Source of the DNA: Ecdyonurus torrentis
Taxonomy: Eukaryota; Arthropoda; Insecta; Ephemeroptera; Heptageniidae
DNA length: 64,000 bases
NCBI GenBank assembly: GCA_949318235.1
Contig: OX439131.1
Span: 7,711,811-7,775,810, forward strand
Reading direction: 5' to 3'
Part shown: positions 31,932-45,102 of the stretch, piece after piece
How positions within the stretch are numbered: position 1 is the first letter of the stretch
Layout of the letters: each line of letters starts with the position of its first letter
The notes under the pieces: generated by a model
Seen by the model: only the letters and a program-made list of their open reading frames with translations
Database searches by the model: none
Told to the model about the DNA's origin: nothing
Translations under genes and position numbers: made by a program

Positions 31932-33731
31932 TTAAATATAGACTTGTAATTTCAATATACAATATAATATTTGAGAGAAACAAATGTGATTTTATTTATA
32001 TTATTACTGGCGTACATTTATATCATTTAAAACCTTTTTATCATAAAACCGTATACATATTAAGTACTACGTCGAGTTTAGAGTTGAAATCAAAACATTC
32101 TCTCAAAGTGTAATATTTGTTTTACATTTGTTTTACAGCAGATTTCTAAACAAAGTATTATTAGATACTGAAGTGCTGATAGCAGAATTGTCATATATAA
32201 TCACAGTGATATAATATGGTCTACTTTCGTTATAATGTAGACTTGTATATTGCGATCGAGACTAAATACAATTTCAGTTAGTTTAATTTATATATTATTG
32301 TTATTGTCATTTCTTAAGATAGTTGAATCCTTTAATTTTACAATAATTGATTAGCGTAAAAAGTATAATTGTGATGTTTTGAACGATTTAGAAAACTTAG
32401 TTGCAGATTAAATGCATAATTAAGTTCTCATGAAACATCGATAATATTTATAAAAAATATAATCGATGTTTGATATATTTATATTTTATTATAAATAAAA
32501 CGCCTAAATTTTAAAAGAAAATATACATAGTATATAACCGCAGTAAAAGTCCTTGATAAAATAGTATTTTACTTGATGTTATAGTATGATAATGTCACAT
32601 TTTAAAATATACAATATTTTGTGATATGAATGTTGAATAGGATATGAAATAACAACAACTTTTGTATATGTATATATTTATAATATAGTTCTGTGTATAG
32701 GAAAATATTAGATATACATATAAAGCAGTAAAACAAGCAAACTTTAGGTCTACCAGATATTATAGTGAGAGAGAGAGAGAGAGAAGGACAAAGTGAAGTT
32801 TGTCAATCTGAATTGTTAGAGGACTGAGCAAACCATGATGATGAATTTGCGTGTATATTCAGCTCAAAATCATACCAAAGCCAAGCCAGGAGATATAGTC
32901 TTATGTTATTGCTAGTGCGGCTTTCTGATAAGACTTATTCTCTTTCTCTCTCTCTCTGTATCTAAATTTCTCTGTCTATGTTTCTGTCGCTGTACCAAAA
33001 ACAAATCTGCCCTCCTCCTAAAACTTAACTACTAAAGCCAAAACACGTAGCTACTGGAATAGAAAGCGCATGATTAGCAAAACATCTCTAGCCTCCTGTT
33101 TTGCATTATTATCTATTTCAGACAATACCGCATACCAACTTTACATGAATAATAATAATAATAATACATATAAACAAAATAATATTAAGTCATAGTCCTT
33201 TTTGAACTTTATACTAACTAAATCTATAATACTAGAGTGTGGTTTATAGTTCATTCGGTAATTCATTGAGCATTCCATATACAACACAGAAAGAGAGAGA
33301 GAGACAGAGAAAAAAAAAAGGAAATCTAGTTTTGTAAACTTTACTTACTTAGAGAACTAAAATCTTGCGTTGTAAGTTTAGTTACAAATTGTACAAATCG
33401 TTATATTTTTAGTTTTCAAATCTTAGCTTCAGAAAATATTGTTATTCAAGAATAATATAGTATATAAGAAATTAATTATTTCAATTATTAGAGAAATTGC
33501 AACTACAAAGTATTACTTAAATCAAGCAGCAAAATACATACTGTGCAGGTAGAAGAAATGACTTTTTATAATATGCTGCATTTATACCGTACATAACATT
33601 ATTGTTACTATTTTGGATTTGTAAAAAACAATCTTTCTGTACAACATTTCCTATGGTGTGCAAAATTATTATTCAATATTGCAGAAACTATGTTCTTATG
33701 AATAAGTATAGTGCTGAAATCAATGTGTATC
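31932..33731. other. AT-rich spacer with short GA/CT runs
   Basis: Contains (GA)n at 32,766-32,784, CT-rich sequence at 32,940-32,958 and GA at 33,293-33,304. The 32,800-33,140 part is GC-richer and of higher complexity, with no useful frame. No gene was recognised. Confidence 0.45.
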
Positions 33732-33735
33732 TTAA

Positions 33736-34076
33736 AGGAATAGACCAGAAGAAAAAATAAGCATTTATATCACAAAACACTTGATGGGACTTACATTAAT
33801 AACTTTAATTTGTCTCAAAACTCAACTGTAGCTCCGTAGAAGTGATCAGAAAATGTCAATTTATGCAACCCTCACAACATTTTTTTTACTAATTTTTGCA
33901 TGTTTCTGACGTCAGAAACATGAATAGTCACGCAAATTGCATACTTTACAGTATTTTCATACTCTCTCTCTCGTAGGGCTACATTAAAATTCTGGTAAAT
34001 GTTGTCATCAGTTTTGAAGATCCCATTTCGTGTTTATTCATTAAAAAGCACATGTTTTTTTATGTGGTCTATGGCT
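33736..34076. mobile_element. TTAA-flanked MITE, family 2 copy A
   Basis: 341-bp element beginning AGGAATAGACCAGAAG and ending with the complement of AGCCATAGACCACAT, flanked by TTAA at 33,732-33,735 and 34,077-34,080. It shares most of its sequence with copy B, and the homology ends exactly at the TTAA sites. A perfect 24-bp palindrome at 33,899-33,922 has TGACGTCA at its centre. It is noncoding; the TTAA duplication points to piggyBac-type mobilisation. Confidence 0.88.
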
Positions 34077-34080
34077 TTAA

Positions 34081-34285
34081 TTATCGTTCTTTTATTTTAT
34101 TTCGTGTAAATGTAGTGTATTTACTTCACTTAAATAATAGTGAGGCTTTGCTATATACATTTACAACTGATTATATGACAATATTAATATTTTTAACTTG
34201 CGATGGCAGGGAACCAATCAGAACTGCGCGGGGAAACATCAGGGGAACTCCTAATTTTCTATCTTTAGCATTGCGGGACCATCGT

Positions 34286-34290
<5 letters not shown>
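34081..34290. other. short spacer with a GC-richer patch
   Basis: Moderate G+C around 34,200-34,280, then a poly-T tract. The 93-codon frame at 34,052-34,333 begins in the MITE and ends in poly-Phe, so it is not considered coding. Confidence 0.45.

Positions 34291-34319
<29 letters not shown>
34291..34319. repeat. poly-T tract
   Basis: 29 uninterrupted T residues. Confidence 0.95.
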
Positions 34320-34321
<2 letters not shown>

Positions 34322-36045
34322 GAAGAAATTTAAATGGCCAACATGAAAAGTCTCACTTTTATACGTTTTAAACATAATAAAAACTGTGAAAGCATTGTAT
34401 TATACCATTTTTATTTTTTTTACAAATTTGCAGCATCATCAAATTAAAATAATAATAATGCTATAAATAGTATAATAATCAACGTACCAATTTTTGCTTT
34501 ACAAAATAACACTTTAAAAGTTAAATAACAATATTCATATAATTAGAATATTCATTTATGGTAATAAGTTAAATATATAACTGAACTGTAATAACTTATT
34601 TCAACTAATTAACGTGAAAATAATTATTAAATTAATGTATTACGTATCAGGAAAGTATAAAATCATAGCACGTTTATTTTCAATAATGTATAATAATATG
34701 TAACGAACCATTTAACAGGCTTTTGCAATTGAGGAAATAATAAATCGTTTTAAAACTTTTGTTTCATATTAATATTGATTGACATATTTAAAATATAATA
34801 ATTTTAATCAAATAGAAAAATATAATAAAATACGATAATATAATATGTTACATATGAATGCACAATAATATGTTTTTTGTTCCATTTTATTAATTTTTAT
34901 TCCCGTCAACATTTGAAAAGGATATTAGATTTTTATTATTTTAAATTGTAAAAAAAAAAAAAAAAAAAAATAGAATAGAATAGAATCACGAAGTAAACAA
35001 AGAATAAAAATAAAATTTTTGATTGATTTTTAAATATTTTGAAAGCTGTGATAATTTTTCAATACATAGGTGTTAAATGTTCAATGTTTACAATTGAATC
35101 TAATTTGCTTTTCATTTCCTTTTTTTTTCCCGGCATAAAAAAATACACTCAGAAAATGTAATTAGCAAAATTAGCATCATTTATATTTTATAAAATGTAA
35201 ATTAATGAGGAAAAATCAAATTTCAATTTTAAAATGACATTTGCTATGAACTTGTGTCACAATGTATCATAATTTTATAAACTTTATATTTGAGACACTA
35301 CAAAAAAAAAAGGTATTAAATATTACTTATATTTTAAAGCATTTTTAATAATTATATTTAAATGTACACAAACAAGATATTATACGATAAAGTTTACAAC
35401 TGAGTTATTAAATAAAAGTTATAAATTAAAAATATATATATATATATTTATGTTCATAACTCATATCAATTATATTATAGAGATTTTAATTTGAAGTTTA
35501 CTAATTATTTTCACATTTATCTTGTCACATAAAAAAAAAGTGGACATTGATATCAATGTTTATTTTATTTCAATGTTTTGCAACGGCGTCCATCACTGAT
35601 GACAGAGTGTAATGCAGTGGGTACACTTCAGATTTATTGCCTCAATGCCCAACTATAACATGCCCTACTTTTACCTGTCATTCTTTAACATTAAAGATAA
35701 AAAAATAATAATAAGGGATACAAAAAATAAAAAAATAAAAATAAAAAAGAGTGAGAGAGACAGAAAAAAAAAATCCTATATTAACTGTAACATGCCACAT
35801 CTAATAAATAAATTATGCACTTTTGAACATTTTTTATTATGAAATATAATATAGAATTATGATTATAATAATATAATAAATTTTTTTAATCAATATATTA
35901 CATAAAAATATGTTACGTCAAAGTCATTGTGTAGAAAAATGATATAAAATATTTTATCTATAAAATCCATTAAAAAATTAATCATAAATTATTAAATTAT
36001 AATTTTTTATTATATTATTAAATTGCATACATTAGGTTTTCTAAA

Positions 36046-36046
<1 letters not shown>
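34320..36046. other. AT-rich spacer, no gene seen
   Basis: Holds a 21-A run followed by (TAGAA)3 at 34,950-34,985 and many short A/T runs. The 76-codon frame at 35,612-35,842 turns Lys-rich in A-rich DNA and is not considered real. Confidence 0.5.
34950..34985. repeat. poly-A followed by (TAGAA)3
   Basis: 21 A residues then three TAGAA units. The arrangement resembles a retroposon tail, but no body is recognisable. Confidence 0.85.

Positions 36047-36104
<58 letters not shown>
36047..36104. repeat. (TA)n microsatellite
   Basis: About 58 bp of TA repeat ending in a short TACATA variant. Confidence 0.97.
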
Positions 36105-36110
<6 letters not shown>

Positions 36111-36696
36111 CATAATATGATTTATATGTTTAACTTTTTTCTATTAATTTAATATGATAATGAAACAAGTTTCACTGAGCCATGTGTGGATAGATCTCAT
36201 ATAAAAGATTAAATTTTATTTTATTCTATAATTTATTCTGTTGTCATTCATTACATATAAAGCACTTTATTTTTTTTTTTCTAGGCTACTTTCGAGTAGA
36301 TGGTAAACTATATATTAGCTTTTTAATAATTAATGGCTTTATTTTTTTATTATTATTTATAAAATTATAAAGTTATACTGTACTTAAAATGTAATAAGGG
36401 TCTTAAAATTTTATTTCTATTTTAATGAAATATACGATTTGGTGGTTAAGACTGAAAAACGTTGAAAAGACTGTGAATGTTGTAAAGGCAGAAAAATAAG
36501 ATTTTTTTGCTTCGTAATGTTTTAGAATAAACAACAAATCTAAACATAAAATTTAAGAGGGTAAAATATTTGAGTTTTTAACATTTTACTCACATAAAGT
36601 CTCATTTTAAACTTAATATTTTTTTCTCCCAAATCTGATGGTTACAGGTCCTGTAATTTTCATTATAAGTAGTTTACCATTGACTGTCTTAAGATA
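36105..36696. other. AT-rich spacer, no gene seen
   Basis: AT-rich DNA up to the TTAA at 36,697. Confidence 0.5.
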
Positions 36697-36700
36697 TTAA

Positions 36701-37031
36701 AGGAATAGACCAGAAGAAAACATAAACATTTACGTCACAAAATACTTGATGGGACTTACATAAATAGCTTTAGTTTGTCTCAAAACCCAACTGCAGCTCC
36801 GTGGCAGTGATAAAAAAAAAAATCAATTTATGCAACCCGCGCAACATTTTTTTTACTAATTTTTGCTTGTTTCTAACGTCAGAACCATGAATAGTCACGC
36901 AAATTGCATACTTTACAGTAATTTCACGCTCTCTCGTAGGGCTACATTAACATTCTGGTAAAAATTATCAACAGTTTTGAAGATCCCATTTCGTGTTTAT
37001 TCATTAAAAAGCACATATGTGGTCTATAGCT
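36701..37031. mobile_element. TTAA-flanked MITE, family 2 copy B
   Basis: 331-bp relative of copy A in the same orientation, about 2.6 kb downstream. It begins AGGAATAGACCAGAAG and ends with the complement of AGCTATAGACCACAT, flanked by TTAA at 36,697-36,700 and 37,032-37,035. The internal palindrome of copy A has decayed here (TCTAACGTCAGAACC) and an A-run replaces part of the 36,810 region. Differences from copy A are scattered substitutions and small indels, so the two are not a recent duplication. Confidence 0.88.
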
Positions 37032-37035
37032 TTAA

Positions 37036-39327
37036 AAAGTAAGAAGTTAACCTTAAAATTTCAAAGACACGAGCCTTCTAGATATAGCCCTTAAGACACA
37101 TTGTCTGAACAAATAAAAAGTGTTAGGATTTTAATGAAATTTATGAGTATTTTTATAATATTTTTCTCTAAATATTATTGATATTTTACAAGATAAAGTT
37201 ATGTTTAAAAACCCTTATTACTATAAGAAAGTTAAAAAAAAAATTACGATGATCAAATAACAGCTTCTGTAAAATAAACTGCATATATTATAATTCAAAC
37301 TTTATAATATTATAGATTAAATTATGTTGGTAAATAAATTGACTCACAAAAACTCTGTGTTAAAAATTGAAGTAGAAGTAAGTCATTAACTAGATCATCT
37401 TATTTTTCAATTACGTTGGTACAAAAAGCTTTCATTACAGAGAATTAGAACTTGAGAACTTGTGTGCGACATCTTGAATTACACAACTGTCACTTGCTTA
37501 ATAACTTTGATTTTAATTGTAGGTCAACTTTAGTTGAAAATATCAGTACGTAATTTACACACAGAAAATACGTTGGTTATCATAATATAACCCTTAAATG
37601 AACTTTTTTTTTCAATGAATAAATCTGTATCCGCTGCGTTGTAAACACATCAGTAAGTCATAATAAAATATAAAACAAACATAATTACAGTTGAAGTAGT
37701 TATCCAGGTAAAACATCATTTTGGAATTAAGGTTATTGGTGAGGTTTAGGTTCCCTAATTTCCTATCCTGTATAATTGTAAAACAATGCTGTTGTTGATG
37801 TTGTTGTTGTTGTTGTTTTTGACAACCACTTTCAATGAGAGAGAGAAGGCACACACTTTAACGTATTTTAAATTTTAAGTCAATAATTTTCATTACCGAT
37901 TCTCTATTCAGTACAAATTTAACTGCTTAGTTTAACATAATAATGTTATTATATCATAATTATATATAATAGTTGCCTTGATTATAGGTGATCACTCATT
38001 TAACATTGAAATAGATAGGAACTTATCTGTGAGTTTAACAGGTAATCAGAAATTACCGGTGGTAATGTTGGCAGAATATGACTATTGACGTTGTATATAT
38101 ATTTTTTATCAGTGTATATAACTATTGAAAGTTATTTCAATGTAGGGTATTCACGTATTTCAAAGTGGAATTACAATTATGTTATGCACTTAAACAAGTC
38201 TTCATTAAGTACGTACAATACTATAATAATAATGTACAATAGTTTAAAGTGCCTTATTTTATGACATAAAATACATTTAATACACAATTGTATTATATAA
38301 TTCAAAGTTATATACGTTTTGATTTGTAAAGAATTTGAATGTTTTCAAGTTTTTAGAGACACAAACTTAATTAAATTATATATTTATTAATAATATTATA
38401 TATATAAATTAATTATATAAAATTTGATTTATAAATAGTCGTAAATAAATTGTATTATTTTGGTTTTGCTAAAAATATGAAGTAGTTTAAATAATAGAAG
38501 AAAAAAGAATCCATTTAGTTATTTAATAATAATTTTCAGAACAGCAATACAGTCTAATCTGAGAAATAATGATTTGTATTTACCCAGGCAGTTCACAGTG
38601 ATTCATATAGTTACATAAATATTACAAAAAGCGCCTGTCTTGTCAATACTAATATTAATGTACTTTAATGATAATTAAATGTAAATAGAGTTACGTTATA
38701 AATTTATGAAACTAAAACCACCACTTTTAGTAAGCTGTTGATCTTTTAAAATTGTACAATATATTTTTCTTTCTTAAAAACAACAACATAGCTCTGTAAA
38801 TTTATATTTAAAATAATTTAAATACTTAAAAAAAATAAAGAGAGTATAGAAGTTTTGTAAGACAATGTAAGAGACTCAGTAGTATAATAAAAGTATATAT
38901 TATTTTGTATGTTGCATGCCGGAGGTCTATAAAATTACAATTTGCAGAAGAGCTAAGTATGACATAGAGAGAACGAGAGAGAGAGAAATAGTAAAAGAGT
39001 GTTCGTGGGAATCCACAAGTGATGTCCTCCAGTTGTTTATGTTATATCTTCTGGTTTAAAGTTAGCAAAATTAACCTCTTCTTCTGCACACACACACACA
39101 TACACAAAAAAAAACAAAACAAAAAAAAAAAAACATACATACATACATACAGACATAAAATGATACACCATGTTTTTGCTATACTGCAGTATATTGCTGA
39201 TTAAACTTTAAAAACTAAACTTAAAATAGCTTAAAATTTTTCATTTAAGTTTGTATTGTACTTGTTTTTATGTTTTTGGCCTTGATAGTGCCTTGTTTTA
39301 TCCATTTCATTTTGTTATGTGTGTGTG
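37036..39327. other. AT-rich spacer, no gene seen
   Basis: Contains a (GTT)n run at about 37,791-37,816, a small hairpin ATTACC-GGT-GGTAAT near 38,052, (CA)n with poly-A at 39,088-39,133 and (CATA)n at 39,134-39,151. No gene was recognised. Confidence 0.5.

Positions 39328-39939
<612 letters not shown>

Positions 39940-39980
<41 letters not shown>
39940..39980. repeat. (CT)n microsatellite
   Basis: 41 bp of CT repeat. Confidence 0.97.
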
Positions 39981-39983
<3 letters not shown>

Positions 39984-40129
39984 CTTTAGAAGCACCACTA
40001 AATATATACCATAAACTTTCGTTATACTACTCCGTTTCTCCCTTTCAATATTGAAGTTTTCTATACATAAACCTTAAAAGGTTGCACTTACTTGATATGG
40101 TATCAATAGAATAGCACGGCTTTACGTTA

Positions 40130-40370
40130 TGAAATTTATGCATTTGCTAGTAATTGGCGCGATGTCAAGTAGACACGAGATAAGCAGCTTTGCCAGGCAA
40201 GCAAGAGCGCAAGCACAAGCAGCACACAAGGTGACCCACACCCACAGCTGTGATCAAGCGGTCACAGCAAATTGCAGGATAAAAAACTTCTCCACGATCT
40301 CCCCAGAGACAATTTATGAGAAGATTCTTAAACTTCTGCTTATAGAACGACTGCGGTCACTTTAGTTCTT
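40130..40370. other. GC-richer island, possible noncoding or coding exon
   Basis: Higher G+C and sequence complexity than the flanks, with a GCAAGAGCGCAAGCACAAGC-type repeat. An open plus frame of 78 codons (40,129-40,365) is Ala/Gln/Ser-rich in its middle. No domain is recognisable and no flanking exon was found. It may be a conserved noncoding element or an exon of an unidentified transcript. Confidence 0.25.
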
Positions 40371-41280
40371 CTCTATTTTCTCTTTATATAACAACTCTAT
40401 CCTCTTCTTTTTTTTTTTTTCTTTCCCCTTCATCATCAAAATGAAATCAATCATTTGTAATTCGTATCAATTGGATAGGAACATACAATTCACTTAAATT
40501 TTAGTACGCTTCTGTTGTATATATATATATATAAAACGTACTTGATATAGCTCAAATTGAAAAGTATTTTTGAGATCAGAACTTTTTTTTATGTTATACA
40601 ATGTACACTTAAAGTAAAAATAAACTTGAAACTTTCTTAAGAAATAAAAATCGATTTACTTATGATTGATGATATGTGGAAAAAAATCTATAAAAATGTT
40701 ACATCATGCTTTTGAAATGTTTCTTAGAAATGGTACTTTAAATGAAAGTTATATGATGCTCTCAAGGAACGCATTGATCACTGAAAATCGTTACAGAGAT
40801 GCAAATTCAAACGTTAAATTGTATACTGAAGTGGTGCGACAAAATGCGTAGACTGTTAGTTTTGCTTATAAAACAAGTAGAATATTAGTTGCAATAAAGT
40901 TTTCATATTCGGGAAAACTTCACTATTCGATCATTGCTATATTTGTTTTAGTATAAAATCTGAGTTTTTTTTTTTAATTAACACACACACACACACAAAT
41001 ATAAATATAAATTATTTAATTAGGTCTTTTGAAAATAAAAATTTTCATATTCAGAGTATTATGTCAATCGTTTGTCATATTTTTGTCTTAACTCGAAAGT
41101 ATTAAATTAACTGCTAACTGTATATTTTATTTACTTTTATATTATACTGTATATGATAAATGATAAATTAAAGTATAATAAATTTTGATGTCCTGTCAAT
41201 TTAGTGCCAACAAAAAAAAATGAAAGTTTTATGACTTTTATTTTATATTTTGTGCATAATATTTATGTCAGTGTCATGTT
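40371..41280. other. AT-rich spacer with one odd frame
   Basis: The plus frame at 40,666-40,851 has a mixed, non-repetitive residue composition. It has an acceptor-like TTTCTTAG inside it (ending 40,728) and an AATAAA about 40 bp past its stop. This could be a last exon but is unsupported otherwise. A short (CA)n lies at 40,981-40,997. Confidence 0.25.
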
Positions 41281-41334
41281 ATAAAATAAGAGAGATATTA
41301 AAGAAGAAAAAGAAAAAATAAGAAAGCGAGGATG

Positions 41335-41375
<41 letters not shown>
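41335..41375. repeat. poly-A tract, 41 bp
   Basis: The longest A run of the window, preceded by a purine-rich stretch from about 41,286. Its complement encodes the poly-Phe of a 115-codon minus frame. Confidence 0.95.
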
Positions 41376-41377
<2 letters not shown>

Positions 41378-41876
41378 CAAATGACGAAAAGTGTTCTTGC
41401 TGTTACAAAATTTAAGTGTAAAGATCACATGTTTATCACACGAGGAAGGGAAATAAGAAAAGAAAAGAGTATAAGGAATGTGTGAACTTGGAAAGTAAAA
41501 CTTCATCAATTGAGGGATGATGGATAGCAGGAAGAGAAAGAGTGAAAAGAGAGGAAGAGAACAGAGAAACACAAAGTAATTTGTCGTGCCTGTCTCCAGT
41601 GCCTTGAGATGACAGATTGGAAGCATTTCATATACCTAACTACACATACCACATACACAACATTTTTAAAACTTTTAAACTAAAAAAATTTAAAATATAT
41701 ATAAATAAAAAAAATCTTATATAAATTATATTATTATTACAAAATAAAATTTTAAAATTAATCCCCAGAGAGAAAAAGGTTACTATATTGTATTATATAA
41801 TACTTTTATTCCCCGTGTTTTATTATATTATAAAGGAATGAGAGCATAACGTTAGAGTCTGTCAGACTTTGCAATG

Positions 41877-41915
<39 letters not shown>

Positions 41916-42109
41916 TTCAGTATGTCCAGCGGAGCGCATTCAAATGTCACACAAAATTATTCAGGGTGAGTAAAATTGTATATATACAAATCCTTCAGGA
42001 ATAAAAAAATGTATATTGTAGACTAATTTCATTTTATTACCATTTACTGAAATATAAATTTCATTATGTACTTATTTTACCTTTTATTTTTTATTTGAAT
42101 ATGTTAATT

Positions 42110-42112
<3 letters not shown>
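41376..42112. other. purine-rich then AT-rich spacer
   Basis: The plus strand is strongly purine-biased at about 41,440-41,575. It also contains a poly-A of 28 at 41,887-41,914. No gene was seen. Confidence 0.5.
41887..41914. repeat. poly-A tract
   Basis: 28 uninterrupted A residues. Confidence 0.95.

Positions 42113-42148
<36 letters not shown>
42113..42148. repeat. poly-T tract, 36 bp
   Basis: 36 uninterrupted T residues, closely following two long poly-A tracts. Confidence 0.95.
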
Positions 42149-42149
<1 letters not shown>

Positions 42150-43273
42150 TTTTTTTGTAACAGAAGTTATTGACTAGAATGCTAATTGTGTAACATTTTA
42201 TTTCATACATTATATCCTCTGCTGTATTCAGTAAAGAATTTTCAATTTACATTTTGACATTTTGTTCTTGCACATTTTTGACATTTTTTTACATGGTCTA
42301 ACAATTTGTCAAATTACAAAATTAGGTGATTTGGAAAATTAAGTTTTAGTTTGAGATGCGTTAAAAATAATGAAATTCTTTGATGTTAATAAGTTGAAAA
42401 GCTGTATATTTTCTAATCACTAAAAGCTAATATATTTTGGGAGTCATATAATTTTTTAGATATAATTTGTTAATTAATTTTTTATGTGGGGTTCTCATTG
42501 TCGTACTTAAACCTAATAGATTGGGCTGTAGAACATAGAAAGTAAACTTTTGAAATCAAATCAGAGTGTTCACAACGATCAAAGCAATTATAAAATATCA
42601 CTCATTTTAAATTTTTTTTTTTATTTACATACTTATTTAAATGCATTGTTTTATCAATATAACTTACGGTCAACAACGATCTATCTACTTTCAAGTATAG
42701 TAATGGGAACCTCGTATTACATGAAGCTTTATTTAGTAAGTGCTGTATCAATAGAACATCCACGTCACTCTCTATTTTACTAACAATGATGATTGACAAA
42801 CATGAAATAAAAATCATACGTTGTAACTATAATAAAATAATAATAATAAAAGTTTTATGTAACATTTTATTTACAGTCAACTTTAGTCCATCAATTAAGC
42901 GACAAAGTAAATTTTGTTACGCTCAATAAATTAAACATGAAAAACCGTATAAAAAATATACGAAAAAAAAAAAGTTTGCTCAATTGAAAAAAGTTTGCAT
43001 ATCTCAAATGTAGTCAAATTTAATGTGTGCCCTGTTAGTCACGTATTTGACTAGATTTACATGAAGTTCACCCCCCCCCCTCCCTGTCCCTAACCTCATG
43101 ACAAGGCTTTCAGTAGCCCTTTGAGAGAGATCAAGGGGTCAATTAGAATTCTACCGCAAAGATGAGATATTACCTTCAAATCGTGCTCAGGGTGACAAAA
43201 AAATTGACAGGAAAAAAAAAAACTTTTGACAGAATGTTTTTTATCTTAAAGCATTTTTAATTTAAAATAAAAG

Positions 43274-43276
<3 letters not shown>
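42149..43276. other. AT-rich spacer with a C10 run
   Basis: A run of 10 C lies at 43,071-43,080 within a GC-richer patch (43,020-43,190). No gene was recognised; overlapping frames at 42,550-42,817 are on opposite strands and not recognisable. Confidence 0.5.

Positions 43277-43323
<47 letters not shown>
43277..43323. repeat. (GA)n microsatellite
   Basis: 47 bp of GA repeat. Confidence 0.97.
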
Positions 43324-43326
<3 letters not shown>

Positions 43327-44370
43327 GGGAAGAAAGAAAAATCGTCTTTCGTTTTATAGATATTGTTGTTTTACTTTCCGTTTGAATAATCTTTATACTT
43401 TGCAAATGAGGAGGAAAAAGTGTGATTATATTTTATCGAAATTAAAAGCTTTTTTTATATATAAATATTATTTTCATCATTATATTAATGACGATAAATT
43501 TACATACAAAATCATAAGATTTTACAAACAACACCTACAACTTAGTTAAAGTATTTTTGCCCACACTTGATAAAAAACAACAACTAAAAAATTAAATAAA
43601 TTGAAACTCCATGAATATGGAATGACATTTGAAATTAACATCAAATTAGTTGTTATAAATTATTTATCTTTCCAGGTCACATAATTCTGTATATTTTTTA
43701 TTATCAAGTAAACAAGATCCCACGTAATATTAATTTAATATAGCAAAAATGAGAAAAAAATTATTTTCGTTTCGATTTATTTTTAATTTATTATGATAAT
43801 GTACATAAAAAAATGTATTTAATAATTTGCCAAAACTCACAATGATTTTTTCTTCATTATATCATGTTTAAATTTTTTTTAGATCATGGTAATTATATTT
43901 TTAGCAAATCTCATGAATCATGATATAATATTAATAACTTAAGTGTATTGTAATGTATGTGTGTATGTAAATACAAAATATTGTTTCTTAATAACTTTTC
44001 TGATATCAACCTCTTTCACCTCTTCATATGATACCACTTTTAGCACAGGATTTTAAATGTTGATCCTTGTTTTTTTTCCAGCCATTATCGTCAAAATTAT
44101 TGAACCATAATTCTAATCATGTTTTGGTTAGATGTAAAACAGTAAGCTGAACATTTTTTAAGCCTTAACCTTGCCATTTATGTATTTATTTTTGAATGAA
44201 GACGATTATTTATTTATATATAAGAAATTTTTATTATTAAAATGCCCTTTTTTATTATAGTTATCTTTTGTAGCTATTTTCTACGGAAAAATGTTCATTT
44301 TTTTTAATTAAGTAATTTTTAAACGTTAAAGTCAAGAAATCATACGTTATATTCATGTATCAATCAATTA
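43324..44370. other. AT-rich spacer, no gene seen
   Basis: AT-rich with no recognisable gene or element. Confidence 0.5.
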
Positions 44371-44420
44371 GATGACCAACTATAGCGGCCGTACAATAAA
44401 ACTTATTATCTATCTATCCA
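44371..44420 (+). mobile_element. possible non-LTR retroelement 3' end with (TATC)n tail
   Basis: GATGACCAACTATAGCGGCC is followed by GTACAATAAAACTTATTATC and a short TATC repeat. A GC-richer terminus, AATAAA and a tetranucleotide tail are typical of LINE 3' ends. No coding part lies upstream. Confidence 0.3.
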
Positions 44421-45034
44421 TAAATGAAATTTAATAAAATACATTACAATTCTATAAAAAAAAATAGAGAACAATGCATACATATTTATACATATTAATG
44501 CAAAATAATGTATTTTTATTACGAATAATGATGTATCATTAGCAGTAACAAACAATACATGTCAGTTTTATCAAACATATTTAATATGTGATATTAACTG
44601 ACTGGCTTTATATAGTCATAAATTTTCATCTTGTATCAGAGTAACTATAATGTACAGTACATACAGTACACACCGAACTACTAACTAACTACAATTTTTT
44701 TTTTGTTCATTCAATGCTAATGTGATCCTTTCATATCCATATGCTGTTTAATCAAAATACAATTTATTTTACGTTCATCGTCCCCTCAATAATTTTGTTT
44801 TGTATTCAAGGGTAAATGAGAAACAAATTTTGTTGTTGCATGTACCTAACTTATGGGAGTAATAAATTAAACAGTGCAACAGTCCAATTAATATAATAAT
44901 AAATTTAAATTATTATCAAGAATTAATTACTTTAAATTAATGTATTTTCTTTTTTATATAAAATTTAAAAAGAAAAGATAAAAGAGACAGATTTTTTTTA
45001 TAAAAATGTAAAGTAAAACATGAATTTCATTAGT
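44421..45034. other. AT-rich spacer, no gene seen
   Basis: AT-rich with no recognisable gene or element. Confidence 0.5.

Positions 45035-45102
<68 letters not shown>
45035..45102. repeat. (CT)n microsatellite
   Basis: About 68 bp of CT repeat with one GT interruption at about 45,090. Confidence 0.97.

Noticed and set aside
43020..43190. Homology between the C10-containing patch and 1,980-2,060
   Set aside because: Both contain AGGGGTC followed by TTAGAA, but the match is short and broken and not convincing as a repeat.
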